From Physcomitrium patens (Eukaryota > Streptophyta > Bryopsida > Funariales > Funariaceae): 64,000 nucleotides of DNA. The stretch is taken from contig NC_037254.1 of NCBI RefSeq assembly GCF_000002425.4, positions 4,339,538 to 4,403,537 of the forward strand. The letters are read 5' to 3'. This document shows, piece by piece, positions 24,494-35,976 of the stretch. Numbering within the stretch: the stretch's first letter is position 1; every line of letters begins with the position of its first letter. The notes beneath the pieces are model-generated. The model saw only the letters and a list, made by a program, of their open reading frames with translations, was not told where the DNA came from and made no database searches. The translations under genes were made by a program, and so were the position numbers.

Positions 24494-25865
24494 TTTTGTA
24501 GAGAGCATTAAATAGAATCGTCAACGCAGACTCCTTAACTTTGATAAGCTCTAATTGTGATAGGATTCTGCCTCTGGATTACCATTGTCATGTTTATTTT
24601 TTAATGAACAGCTCTAGAACTACCTATCAGCTCCCCAGTGTTGCACACGTTGGTCATATATGTCTCAAACTCTCTCCATCAAGTTCGCTCTAATGCTGAG
24701 GCTCTTGTATTGCAATCAGTGGTGTTCTTCTTCATTTCGGCCTTCTTTGAATTTACGTGCATTCTCTTGTACGCCTACGTGTTCCCACGTTTGGCTTTCG
24801 TGAAGTACTTCCGAACCAAGGCTGCATCTGAGGGATCTCTTACGGTATCTGCTGATCTGGTGGCTGTCGGCAGCACTACCTACAGAAATGAAACAGTAAG
24901 CTAAACCTTCAATTTTTCGAGGCTAAAATTTCGTGTGCAGTTTGATTCCACTGTGCAGAGCAATTTCATACTAAATCTACTCCCTTTGTCCAGCTTTCAG
25001 AAAATTGTGACTTTAAACTACGTTCATGGCAGGACAATCAACAAGGTATGAAGGCCTTGATGCCGCTGGAACGTCTGACAACCTCGCAATTGCTTGCAAA
25101 GAATGCCGATTATTGTTTCATAATATGCTTCTGCTTCACTTTGACACTTTCGATCTTCCCCGGCTTCCTGGCTGAAGACACAGGGAAACATCATTTAGGC
25201 ACATGGTAATGCTTTCCCGCTGCTTAACAACTCTGTAGTGAACTATAACATGAACCTTTCACTGTTTTTGATTACTTTGGAAACGTGATATGAAAGTTGA
25301 CATGTGAAACGACTTCCACTCGTTTTCAGGTATTCTGTAACACTAGTAGCAATGTACAACGTTGGGGATCTGCTGGGCCGCTACATCCCATTGATTGATA
25401 GCCTTTTGCTGAAATCACGCCCAATGCTGCTTCTTGCTACGCTCTCTCGAGTTGTATTTATCCCCGCGTTTTATTTTACAGCCAAGTATGGGCCGCAAGG
25501 GTGGATGATCATTTTGACCACCTTACTGGGAGTTTCGAATGGTTACGTCACTGTGTGCGCTTTCGTAGGCGCACCAAAAGGTTATTTGGTACGCAACCTC
25601 TTTACCTTTACTCCTGGCTAACATCACCAATTCTATTTGACATTCAGCGATCCTAGTGTTCTGCACATAGTTCGACTATATCATTAATCGTCGCATGTGA
25701 AGTTTTGGACGAAGCAGCTATTGATCTTGAAGGAATTGAATCTGAGTTTTGATGCAGGGACCGGAGCAAAATGCCTTGGGGAACATTCTCGTTCTTTTTC
25801 TGGTTATTGGCCTCTTTGTTGGAGTCGTTGTCGACTGGTTGTGGCTGATCGGAAAGGGTTGGTAG
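21952..25865 (+). CDS. Equilibrative nucleoside transporter (ENT/SLC29 family)
   Basis: Predicted 428-aa membrane carrier moving nucleosides or nucleobases across plasma or vacuolar membrane. Exons: 21952-22011, 22815-22919, 23516-23671, 23839-23982, 24271-24376, 24720-24895, 25033-25205, 25330-25588, 25758-25865; all GT-AG with matching phases. A short hydrophilic N-terminus (MADSLSGTSPALEVDEHAHK) is followed by TM1 with LGNGCLFSWNSLIT, FVGTCIFIAGFGVADAFVQG, a cytosolic loop around residues 205-265 (FRTKAASEGS), and the ENT signature YNVGDLLGR with Asp320 and Arg324. The last exon is one TM segment ending WLWLIGKGW. Length suits plant ENTs (about 400-450 aa). The ATG at 21952 is the first in the exon that keeps phase. 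A copia derivative ends about 520 bp upstream. Which plant ENT subclade, and the transport mode (H+ symport or facilitated), cannot be told. Confidence 0.92.
22457..22481. repeat. (TA)n microsatellite in ENT intron 1
   Basis: TA run within the 803-bp first intron of the ENT gene. Confidence 0.85.
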
Positions 25866-28009
25866 AAGTACAGGTGTTCGAAAACTTGAATCAGGTCCAT
25901 TACCTCATTCCTTTTGAATAGGGAGATATCGGGTGCAGAGACTGGATTTGAAGGTCCATGGTCGTAATTTAGTAACTTATGTGTAGAGTGTAGAGACTGA
26001 AAACGGTTAGAGAGCATTGTAATCCAACGCAATGACGCCAAATTATGCAGTGAAGTTATGGCATGCAATTGTACAGGATTCGCCATGGGAAAAATAACAC
26101 CACAGTCGAATTCTTGACTCGTATCATTGACCTAGTTGCCATCACAAATGATACGGGGTAGTTTTCGTGTATTCCTGCCAAGTGCGGCCTTTCAATATTT
26201 GAAATTGTGAAGAAATTGCAATACAGATGGAAACTTTGAAATTCAAGTACATCAGAAAAACCACGGTGGGTCTAGTTTGTCGACAGGATCAATTTTTGGT
26301 TTAGGATGCATTTAGAGGCCTTTTCCACGAGTAGTGGCTTCTATACCATCCGGCAGCATGCTCTGTCAACCTCTTGTGTCGCACTACCCCACAAACAACA
26401 TGAGAAAAATCTTGGCGCACAAAATGGCTAGAAGATTCCAACTTTTCACAATGCGTAGCTTTTTATGATACCTCATGTTTCCCACCTGACTTCTACCATC
26501 TGTTATTACAAGGCTCCATGGGGTCAGTCATTCTCGATTCTACCGTTTCATGAGGGAATCATTCATACTGTAGTCATGGGTCACAATACGCTGGCAGCTG
26601 CCTGTCATCACCTCATCTCTAGCAAGAGAGCGAGAGGACACTAAATTAAGTAATGAACAATTGTGTGAACCCAGATGCAGTCCAGTCAACATAACATCGA
26701 GACATGAACTTGTCGTTCATGCCGTGAAACCATAGTGACGTTTCTGCGACAATCCATATCCAGTCTACAGTGCTATTTGATAGAATAGAGAATACAATTC
26801 GAATCCTCTGGAATATAACCCACTTGTAATGTTCTTGTAAGCTGATTTATGTTTCACTAGATTTTTCTGTGTAAATGACACTTATGCCGCTGTTCTGAAA
26901 GAAATGGTGTGCTACTATGCACCTCAAGTCTTCGCGACTGAGAATGGCACAGCTGCAAGACACTCAACAAGCAAAGGATGCCTGACCCACTCAAGGGCCA
27001 TAGGTACCGGTAGGTGGGCATAACTTTTGTCTAACCAAGGACTCTTTACAGATTCGTGGTCTGCGTCTAATGAACGCAATAGGTTTTCCTGTGGACCAAG
27101 TTCAACAATAGCCCACTCATGGTGAGTGATTGGGTACATAAGCGAGAAACAGCACAAAAATAGATGTGTGGCAAGTAAACCTAGCTCAAACCCTCACTGT
27201 TTGCTTAGTGCAAACCAAGCAAAGCATACACACATATCTCGAAGTCCAACCAATTCGTCGTATGCGTGTATCTACGTACATCCCACCGATCGGTACACCT
27301 GCATCTGCCGACCGTACGACAGATTACTCTCGTGAAACGACCTCATTTCTGAATCTTCATGGAATCATACCGCCGTTTGCGGCGCGCCTGATTCAAGAGC
27401 TTGACGATAGGGGTGTGAAAACAACGTTTACTATATATATGAAGAATTGGACTTTCGGCTATCCACAAATCGTCGAGTGGACTGTAACACGTCAAGTTGC
27501 ATGCATCACGCCTCCTTGTCCACGTCATAATGGGTGATTGGAAATTCCGACAAGAGCAGACCAGATTTCACCATACAAATAACAGAACCAGAAGCTGTTG
27601 CCAACTCTGACCAGTACACCGTTCACAGACATGGTTGGAAAATAATGGCGAGTATGGAACAGGCAGAGAGCAGGACTGTTCATTATGTGTTTATTCACCC
27701 CTTACAAATCTTGCCCAATGTCAGCTGCAACCCCTAATCTGCATTATGCACAGTATTAACCGTGTTCTTTAGTTTTGTCTTCGCCAACTTTCATGTGCAT
27801 AATGAGCTTTACATGGGTTGATTCCCTACCCTTTCAATCCATTACAATATACCGCTGACGCCCATACATTCTCACATGTCCTCCAACAAAATTGTTTTAG
27901 AACTTTGCATACCACGACTATGTGAAGATAGAACTACGCCACGCCACAGCACGCCACTCGATGATCTGTGGGATGTTCGCCTCACAGCCACTCCAAGACA
28001 ATTACCGTC
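25866..28009. other. Spacer between ENT and the E2 gene
   Basis: Holds the convergent 3' flanks of ENT (+) and the E2 gene (-). Open frames such as 27166-27537 begin without ATG or lack any recognisable domain. No RNA gene or transposon protein was recognised. Confidence 0.5.
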
Positions 28010-28513
28010 TCAAGCAAATTCCTGAGAGCGCCTCACAATCCTCCTCACCTTGCGCTGGAACTCACTTCTCTGGTCTCGCCACTCCTTCGCTGCATCAACA
28101 TTCGCAGGAGACTCGTCGTTCGGGTTCGAAAGCATGGCAATGATGCTGATCAATATGGTCTCCACAGTGTGCACGGGCGACCATCGCTCGCTGGCCAGCT
28201 CATAGCCGTTGGGATCATCCCCAGGAGCATGAAGAATTGAGATACACACACGACCATCGGGGTACACGTTCGGATGCCACATCTCGGAGGTGAACCGAAC
28301 AGACGGCGGGCTGTTGGGGTAGTCGGAAGGAAAACTCATGATGGCGTTGAAGAAACCCCCCTCGTACAGAGTCTCACACGGCCCGATAATGGTCACGTTC
28401 CATTCAAACACGCTGGAGTCGTCCACAAGCCCTGCCGAGAACCCATCCACTGGATTTCTGGACAAATCTTTCAGCTGCTTCCGCAACAGAAGTCTCGCCT
28501 GATTCTCCGCCAT
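28010..28513 (-). CDS. UBC7: Ubiquitin-conjugating enzyme E2, UBC7/UBE2G2 type (intronless)
   Basis: 167-aa single-domain E2, the same length as plant UBC7/13/14 and animal UBE2G2. These carry activated ubiquitin as a thioester and, in the family, serve endoplasmic-reticulum-associated degradation. The HPN triad (residues 80-82) precedes catalytic Cys90 in DGRVCISILH. The acidic loop insertion typical of this class (APGDDPNGYELASERW) follows directly, and FEWNVTIIGP plus YEGGFFNAIM are class signatures. The C-terminus ESPANVDAAKEWRD is intact. The start MAENQARLLLRKQLKDL aligns with the family start. The whole CDS is one uninterrupted exon, unlike every other complete gene here, which suggests either retroposition or lineage intron loss. 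A functional gene is likely because the frame is perfect. Confidence 0.93.
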   Translation of the reverse strand: MAENQARLLLRKQLKDLSRNPVDGFSAGLVDDSSVFEWNVTIIGPCETLYEGGFFNAIMSFPSDYPNSPPSVRFTSEMWHPNVYPDGRVCISILHAPGDDPNGYELASERWSPVHTVETILISIIAMLSNPNDESPANVDAAKEWRDQRSEFQRKVRRIVRRSQEFA

Positions 28514-31320
28514 AGCTGTGCAGCAGATGTCCTAAGAGACCCACTCTCAAACTAACACACCCAGAAGCACAACCTTCACAAAAACTTTGTGAAACCCAAC
28601 CACACGCCCTCTTCCCCACCTCAATCACTCGCACCACCTTCCCTCTCACTCACAAAGCAAAATAAATTGCACCACACCGTAGGTGTTGAGCGCCGACCCA
28701 ATCAGAACAGATTGACTAGCACCAGCTCCAACAGTTTGAAAGCTAAGCAGCGATTAAACGCTGGAGGAACGAGGACAAGCGGCCCTCTCTCGGTGTCTCC
28801 GAGAGGAAGATGAACACAATACCGACCTAGAGTACAAGGATCTGCTCATCTCTTCTATATAACATTCCAATCAGTGGCATGCTGCCGTCCTCCCCTGAAA
28901 GCTGCCAGCCGTCTCAGCATTACTTTGATGAGCTGAGCTAAACTTCAGCTTCTACTTTGTGCTTTCTAGGGTTCTAATCAACCATGACGTACGCATTATT
29001 TTATACAGTTAAAAATCTAATGACGGTTATTAAAAAGCATTTCTCGTCATCTAGAACCTTGTGACAAATTCAGGTTTCACCCGCAACGAACACCTTTCTT
29101 AAACAAAGTATTGAACAATCCACATTCTAATGCATATACCCAGTACTGAAATTATACTGCTGGTGTCGGAATTTGTTATGCATCACCCACATGGTATTAC
29201 TAATTACGATTTACGCTGTGACTGGGCGATTTGATGCCTGAGCTCGTTCCTGACTGGCAGTAATGGGCGTCAAGCCTTTCGAGAAAAATCAACTATCACT
29301 TGTTGCTGCATCCTAAAAGGTTTTACACCCACAATCGTCACATGCATACTGGAACTTGGATTCAACAGTTCGTCCACCAGAATGGAAAAAAGCACATGAG
29401 TTTGGACGGGAAAAAATCATCGTTTACGGAGCCTTGATCTATCAGAAGTTCCATGACAATGGTAATGGTATTGCTCTCAGTCCATGGAATTTTCACATTT
29501 CACGCTAATTTGCCCAGTCGGCAGATACGGCCAAAGTCTCGCTACACTTCCTCCGATCGTCCTGCTCCATGACATGTGTGATCGCTCTACTCCTTCGCTT
29601 GCAAGCTTGAACTCTCGTTTCCGGCTGAATTTTGCGCAGATTTCGCAGTATTTGGTTCAGGTAAATCATGGTGGTTCTCTGCCGGGTGAGCTATGGCTAC
29701 AGGTTGGCTTTCTTGCTCCCGAATGAACTGTGATCGAATTGCAAACTGGATTTCCGTTGTGTCATGTCGTTGGGTATGCGACTGCACATTTATATTATCG
29801 TGGTGCCGCGAGCAGGAAGTGAGTGGCACCAGGTGAATTCTTGTATGCGAAACTCATGTGGTGCATCGCGACGTCGTGACTCAGTGTCGCAGGATAAGAT
29901 ATGAAATATTGTGCATAGTTAGGAAGTGTCCTCCAGAGGTTAAAGTGATTTGACCATGTCAATCGTCTGTGCTAGAACATATGTTTTTCTTTCGTTCTGT
30001 TTTTTCTTCGCATTTGATGAGAGCTTTATCAGCTTCATCTTCTAAGCAATATTCGACTTGTGCAACCTTGATCGCAGCCGTGAAAGGATTGTTTTCACAC
30101 ACACGGGAAACCTTCGGTAAAGAAGTTGCCAAGAACAAAGAAATAAAAAGGGTGGCCGGGATGAAGTTGTGCATATTTTTTCCACAGAAGCAATATCAAC
30201 CGACTGGGCAATGGTAGGCTATTAGAACGCAAAGCAAGCCACTACTTTGAAACGCCTCAATCTTGATGAAAGATCGACGGATTCTAGTTTCTACGTTTCT
30301 GGAAAACTTCCCAAGGCAGCCTGTAAATGTTGGTCTGGCTACACTAATGGTAAGCAGTACAAATTCTCTTGAAACCTTTCTTTGACCATATTGAGGACAT
30401 TCAAGTTGCAAGCACATTCATAAAAAACTTTAGGGTTCGAGTTGTTGGTGGGTCTCTTCTGCCAATTAGGGTGTCAGCAGCCGGATGAAGAGGAGCATCT
30501 GTGTTCATGGCAGCTGGTCAAGTGATGGAGCAAGTGCGGAGTGGGTGAGGGAGGGATCCTTGCACTACATCAAGAACACTAGACGACACAGCAACGATGC
30601 AGCAACTTCTTTTAAAACGTACTCCGCTCCGGCAAGTGACTTCTCTCAACCACATGTGTAACTAGATTTCAGTCTACTGTTGTTTTTGTGATATAATGCT
30701 GCCGGTCCAAGAGCTTGGTGGTATATGCTCAAGACTTGAAGCCACAAGAACTTGCTAGTCCTCAACCAGAGGTTGCTATTGTGGTGCGTTTCAGTGAGGA
30801 CCTAAGAAGATGATTCATTCAGTTTTGCAGATAAGTGGGTCATTTGGTACTCAAGGCAAGCAATTGCTTGGTCATTGCTCCTCAATAATGTGATCCATCG
30901 ATCCATGAAACTCCAGCAATCTGCTCTTGGGAATGTGACTAGTCCAAGTTTTAGGTTGAAAAATTGGCCAATAAGTTGGCTATGTATTGCACATGTTGGT
31001 AACTTGTGGTATAAGTTGGACATATGTCACACAATGGGTTTATTTTAACTTTGTTTTAAACACTTCACCTTGCAAGAGCCTTGACCCTCTGTAGATGTAT
31101 AGTATTTATTTACACAGTTCAAGGTTGCTCTTTGGTGACTTTTTGGAACCAATTTCTAAAATTTATCACAAGAATGTTGCATAGCTCTCTTGTTGCATAG
31201 GTCTCTTGTTGCATAGCTTCATACTTTGTTGTACAAAAAGGGGATCATTTTCTCATCTATTTCTAAGTAGATGATGACCTTGCATCTTACAAGGCTTTTG
31301 TTTTGGAATATGAAAGAAGT
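28514..31320. other. E2 5' flank and unassigned spacer
   Basis: The first few hundred bases upstream of the E2 start (28514-28850) would be its promoter and leader. An ATG frame at 29484-29726 (+) and several others have no domain. The right part, near 30985-31030, carries a repeat also found near 49229-49300. Composition becomes AT-rich from about 31320. Confidence 0.4.
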
Positions 31321-31942
31321 ATTTGTTTCAAGTAGACAAAAATCGGATTAGCATAGTTGATAAATTATGATATTGAGTATATAGGTACAATCATTTTTTT
31401 TGGTGTTATTATTATTTGTTCAAAAAAATTAAATAATAAAAAAATAATTTAAATTCTACAAGACTTTTTTAAAGACCAATCAATAATTTGAAATCTAAAA
31501 ATCAAAAATAAAATAAAAAAATCAAAAGTTTTATATAGTCAAAAAATTTGATATTATTTATTTTAGATTCTTAAAAGTTGTGTAATCATATTTGATTTTT
31601 ATTTGTAAAATATAGCTATTGGATACATGATTAAGCAAATATGTAAAATTGAGACTTATCCTATGATATTATATTAGTATGTATATTAATTTGAGATCTT
31701 TCAACAATAAGATTAATAAAAGAATTGATGGTATGAAAGAACTTTATAAAATTTAAGATTAGAAAGGACTCACAATCTTGATCTTTATTTGATGTATTTG
31801 AAATTTACTACAAATTATTTGTTGGCTTATATTAGCCATGATTAAATATATTAATTAATAAAATTTTCTTTTATTCTTTTATATTCATAAGTTAGATTCT
31901 AATCAACATGTTTTAAACTAAAGATAAACTCTAAATATATTT

Positions 31943-31975
<33 letters not shown>

Positions 31976-32118
31976 CTATTATTTTGTATTCAAAACTTTT
32001 GAAATATTATTTCCAATTCAATTTTATGAAGGTATAAATGATACTTTTAATAATGGTTTTTATTTTTATTCCATTTATTGATTCATTTTAAATCTATTAA
32101 AACTTGATTTTTAGATGA
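31320..32118. other. AT-rich island, left part
   Basis: Low-complexity A+T-rich DNA with a poly(A) tract of about 28 bases at 31948-31975. No coding signal is seen. Confidence 0.6.
31948..31975. repeat. Poly(A) tract
   Basis: About 28 consecutive A. It could be the tail of an old retroposed sequence, but no source was recognised. Confidence 0.85.
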
Positions 32119-32120
32119 TA

Positions 32121-32345
32121 CAATGACTCAAAAAACTATTTTAATGTTGACATATTTTGGAAAGAATGGCATATTACAAATAAATTATAGTGAATAATGA
32201 TACATGGTTTGTATAATAAATAAAGTATTCTTTTATAGCTATCAAATGAGCCCAGGTTGAAAACAATCCATCAAGTAATTGTAGAGCTATGACCAATCTT
32301 ATTTGGACAATATTAAAATATTTTTTTGAATGAGGTATCCAATTA
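32121..32345 (+). repeat. Left terminal inverted repeat of the Tc1-type element
   Basis: Begins CAATGACTCAAAAAACT after a TA. It ends beside the transposase stop codon at 32350, so the repeat nearly abuts the coding region. Confidence 0.85.
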
Positions 32346-32349
32346 CATA

Positions 32350-33368
32350 TCAGTACTTTGTAGGACCTCCTTTGGCCTTGATATTTTCTTCCAATCTCTT
32401 AGGCATACTTTCTATTAACATTTGGCACAAAATTGCTTCAATATTATTCTATTCCGCAGCTATTATTTTCCATAATTTTCAAAATCCCTTTGGTTTTATC
32501 TTCTAGGTGTTGAACTGATGTTTGAGGTGCTTCTAAAGATGTTCAATAGAATTAAGATTAGAAGACTGAGTAGGCGAATCCATTACTTTAATCCCATGAT
32601 GATTAAACCACTTCCATGCTAGTTTTGAATTATGCTTGGGGTTATTATCTTGCTAAAAAATCACCTCCTCCTCAAAAATGCCAAATTCTTTAATACTAAG
32701 GAACACGTTTTTTTCAAGAATTTCCACGAATTGCTTGACATCCATCATCCCCTTAACCTCTGCCATCCTTTCAACTCCATTCTATCCCATATAATTCCAT
32801 ATCATTATATTTTCACCTCCATGCTTAGGTGTTTCTTTGATCTTCTTGTCAAGCAAAGACTAACCTTTTTGTTTCTACACCCACTTTTTGCCATTTGACC
32901 CAAATCTGTTGATTTTTGTTTCATTTGACCAAATAACTTTTTTCCAAACTTCCACAATCCATTCCTTGTACTATAGATCAAAATTCAAGCATTGTTTTTA
33001 ATGGTGGATAGAAAGTAGTGACTTTTTCTTCTTCACCATAGCTTTCATATTCCATTTCTTGAGAACATTTCAATGGTTTGGGTTGACACAAGATTATTGA
33101 TAATATTGTTAAGGTTTTTAGCAACTTCAATAATATTTTCAGCCTTATCAATGTTAATTTGGCAAATGATTTTCCTTTCATCTACTACAATGAGCTTCTT
33201 TGGTCTGCCAAATTTAAGGTTCTTCCTATTAAAAGTGATCTTTTTTACTAGCCTAAAAATAGTAGCTTTATTGCAACTAAGTTTAGAAGCAATTTGGCGA
33301 TAAGATTTTTGAGAATGAAGAAGAACAAAGGTGATGTTATCTTCAAGAGAGGAGAGAACAGGTGTCAT
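32350..33368 (-). pseudogene. Tc1-like transposase pseudogene
   Basis: The N-terminal frame (33368 to about 33045) is intact. It shows a helix-turn-helix (SYRQIASKLSCNKATIFRLVKK), a GRPKK hook, and a second DNA-binding part with VAKNLNN. After a frame change the catalytic part follows with several stops: VWKKVIWSNETKINRFGS, PKHGGENIMIW, QDNNPKHNSK, NLNSIEHL and a C-terminus ending GGPTKY. The first catalytic Asp is Asn (SNET for SDET). The second Asp (QDNN) and the Glu (SIEH) remain with 34 residues between them, which defines DD34E. About eight stops or shifts are present, so no protein is expected. Confidence 0.88.
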
Positions 33369-33538
33369 AGTTGTTCAAGGAATTGTCAAGGACACAAGAA
33401 TGTGCCAAAGAAATATGTCAAGATTAAAGACAAAGAATGAGATTAATAGCAAAAGTGGTTCCAAAGACTCTTATTTATATTATAATGAAGATTACAGAAG
33501 TTTATGGTACTATCTATGGAAGTTTCTAAAATTCTAAA

Positions 33539-33611
33539 GAAGCTTCTAGAAGCCTATAGAACTTTCTAAAAGATTATAGAAGATTCTATAAGTATCTAAA
33601 AGATTCTAGAA
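33539..33611. promoter_or_regulatory. Cluster of GAA/TTC dyads resembling heat-shock elements
   Basis: A perfect nGAAnnTTCnnGAAn array (GAAGCTTCTAGAA, 33539-33551) is followed by GAAGATTC (33579-33586) and TTCTAGAA (33604-33611). They sit between the right TIR and the transposase start codon, 170-245 bp upstream of that start, where a promoter would be. The surrounding sequence is a degenerate 12-15 bp repeat, so the dyads could have arisen by tandem duplication without function. Confidence 0.4.
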
Positions 33612-33806
33612 ATTTACAAAAGATTTTAGAAGATCCTGAAATGTGGTAATTTGGAATATATCCATGCCATGAATTGTGATTAAGAATGGTGCTTTTATAG
33701 CTGCTAGTAAGCATTAATGATGTCATTAGATTAGTAATAATATTTTTATAGTAAATTTGATGATAATAGAATGTTATAATATTGAGTAATTGATAGAATC
33801 CAAAAA

Positions 33807-34029
33807 TTAGAAACCACATTCAAAAAATTGTTTCAATACTACTCCAAATTAGATTGGTCATAGCTTTGCAATTATCTAATGGATTCTTTTCAATCTGGGC
33901 TCATTTGGTAGCTATAAAGGAGTATTTTATTTGCTATATAAACCACATGTCATTATTCACTACAATTTATCTGTAATATGCTATTCTTTCTAAAATATTT
34001 CAACATTGAAACAGTTTTTTGAGTCGCTA
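33807..34029 (-). repeat. Right terminal inverted repeat of the Tc1-type element
   Basis: Reverse complement begins TAGCGACTCAAAAAACT and follows the left repeat for about 220 bp with scattered substitutions. A TA lies immediately outside at 34030-34031. Confidence 0.85.
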
Positions 34030-34031
34030 TA

Positions 34032-34441
34032 CATTAAAGTTTCAAAATTAATCTTAAAATATACAAACTCAATGAATAAAAATTCTAAAAAGAAATTTAT
34101 CTCAATTTATTTTATTATTTTATTAATAATGATAAATATTTATATATTTTTTAAAAATTTAAAACTAAAATAAATGTAGTAAAAATTTAAAAATATTATT
34201 TTTTAATTAGTGGTATATTTATTTTTAATAAAAATCTTAATTCATTTGTTGATAAAATTAGTATAATCGATATTACTATGTTTCATCCATTAAAGTGGAC
34301 AATGACAATATTGTTGATGTCACTTCTATATACTCATAAAAGTACTATCTTATAATATATTTTTCTATAATTTTACAAATGTAAAAATCTTAGATTGGAT
34401 ATCTAGTGTCTTTGCCTTGTCTTTTGTTTATGTTATATATC

Positions 34442-34473
<32 letters not shown>

Positions 34474-35400
34474 GTCTAATGAAAATATTATTTATTTGTT
34501 TACTAAAGCTTTATATATATAAACCAACACTACATTTTTTTTTAGTAGTATTAACTTATTTTTTACATAACATAAGATTGAACATTAATAATTAATAAAT
34601 CCAACTTAGATCATGTACTCTAATACTTCAGCAGCCATATTTTTCTTGTGTAGGACTAGTATTTACTTTCAGTTTGGTTGTTAAAAGATTTAGGTTCTAT
34701 TCTATTTTCTTGTATTCAATATAAGTTAACAATAAAGTTTCATAAAATCATTTGGAAGTATTAACAATGTCTTAATTGCAAAATACCATCTTGTTTTTCT
34801 ACAATGACTTAATAATTATTGGAAGAAATCATTTAAATAAGGTCGGTGTCTATTGATTATAATTAGATGAGACAAAAGTAAACCAATTTAACATATCTTA
34901 TTTTCTCAAGAAATATTCTTATATCACTATTAATTATGTATTTTGAACATTTGTGTTGGCTTAACATCAAGAAAATATTTAGTATTAGAGATAGCTACTA
35001 TGTGTTTTGTGTATTGCTTAAGTATTATGAAGCAAGATTTTTCCTATTATCTATTAATAAAACTTCTAATTTTAAGGCTTAAAGAAGTATCTTTACTACA
35101 TTGGTAAAGTAATTTAGTAAAAAAAAAAAAAAAAAAAAAAAAAAGATAAGACATGGGTTAGTCTCTTATCAAAGTACAAAATTTTGAAATAGTTTTCTTA
35201 CTTGTACATGTAGTAATGATTGTTCATTTTTTTTCAACTCTAAATTCTTTACTTCTGGTTGCTAAGCCAAACTATTTCAATTATGAGAGAATAATAAAGA
35301 CATTTACTTCATCTATTGTTAACAAAAATAAATAAATAAATAAATAAATGTAGAGATTTCCAACTTGGATTAATATAATCCCTTTAGTAGTATACAAAGT
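34032..35400. other. AT-rich island, right part
   Basis: Low-complexity AT-rich DNA with a TA microsatellite (about 34440-34467) and a poly(A) tract of about 26 (35119-35144). It may include the downstream part of the copia remnant that starts at 35790, but no clear motif was found here. Confidence 0.5.
35119..35144. repeat. Poly(A) tract
   Basis: About 26 consecutive A within AT-rich DNA. Confidence 0.85.
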
Positions 35401-35790
35401 AATTAAGATTCTTTGTAATGTAATAATGAGGTGACCAATAACAAAGAAGTCATCTAAGTAATAGAAGTATTTAGAGTATTATTGTATTGTATTCATGGTA
35501 CCTTTTTTGCTTATAGCTTTTGCTTTGACCATAAGCAAATGGCATTACCAATTTTTAGGTTATCTAGAAAATGATAAAATCAAATATACTTTTATTTTTA
35601 AAAAATGATAAAAAAGAAATATTTGTATTCTTTTGATTGTGCATTAGGCTTCTGGATTTTAATGTTAATATTCATTTTGGTTCTATAAAGCCTACAAGAC
35701 TTTGTTTTAGTGATATTAGTCTTAGAATATTTCAAATTTGAGTGGTGTTTACAATTTAAGAATGTGATATTATTGGACAACATGTATTAA
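35400..35790 (-). pseudogene. Degenerate copia reverse-transcriptase remnant
   Basis: On the minus strand RLYRTKMNINIKIQKPNAQ resembles the copia block W-x-Y-K-T-K...IQKHKARLVAKGY. About 200 bp further on, YFYYLDDFFVIGHLI resembles the YVDD active-site block, in the expected order. Stops separate the two. No LTRs were located. The call rests on these two weak matches and could be wrong. Confidence 0.45.
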
Positions 35791-35915
35791 ATGTAATACA
35801 AGCTATTACTTGTGGTACAGTGTTACTTTTGTCCAAGTAGTGCTTATTTTTAATGACTATAATGTACACTTATTTAGCTAGTATGCATTACTGTTACAGA
35901 TTTGTAGATTCCAAG

Positions 35916-35976
35916 CCACTGCATTCTTCTCAAAACCCATTGCATTCTTTTGGAACCCATTGCATTACTTGGAAAA
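35916..35976 (+). repeat. 20-21 bp tandem repeat, three units
   Basis: Units start CCACTGCATT (35916), CCATTGCATT (35937) and CCATTGCATT (35957). It lies about 340 bp beyond the CRSH stop codon. Confidence 0.75.

Larger units (their letters stand above)
32121..34029 (-). mobile_element. Tc1-type (DD34E) DNA transposon, decayed, with long terminal inverted repeats
   Basis: A 1.9-kb element bounded by TA on both sides (32119-32120 and 34030-34031), the target duplication expected of Tc1/mariner. The two ends form inverted repeats of roughly 220 bp (32121-32345 and 33807-34029), about 80% alike by eye. They share outer GACTCAAAAAACT and inner blocks such as AAATGAGCCCAG and GCTATGACCAATCT. A broken transposase lies between them on the minus strand. 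The element is complete in outline but incapable of encoding its own transposase. Confidence 0.88.

Noticed and set aside
26780..26815. T-arm-like ATTCGAATCC suggesting a tRNA
   Set aside because: No upstream D-arm, anticodon arm or matching acceptor stem at tRNA spacing.
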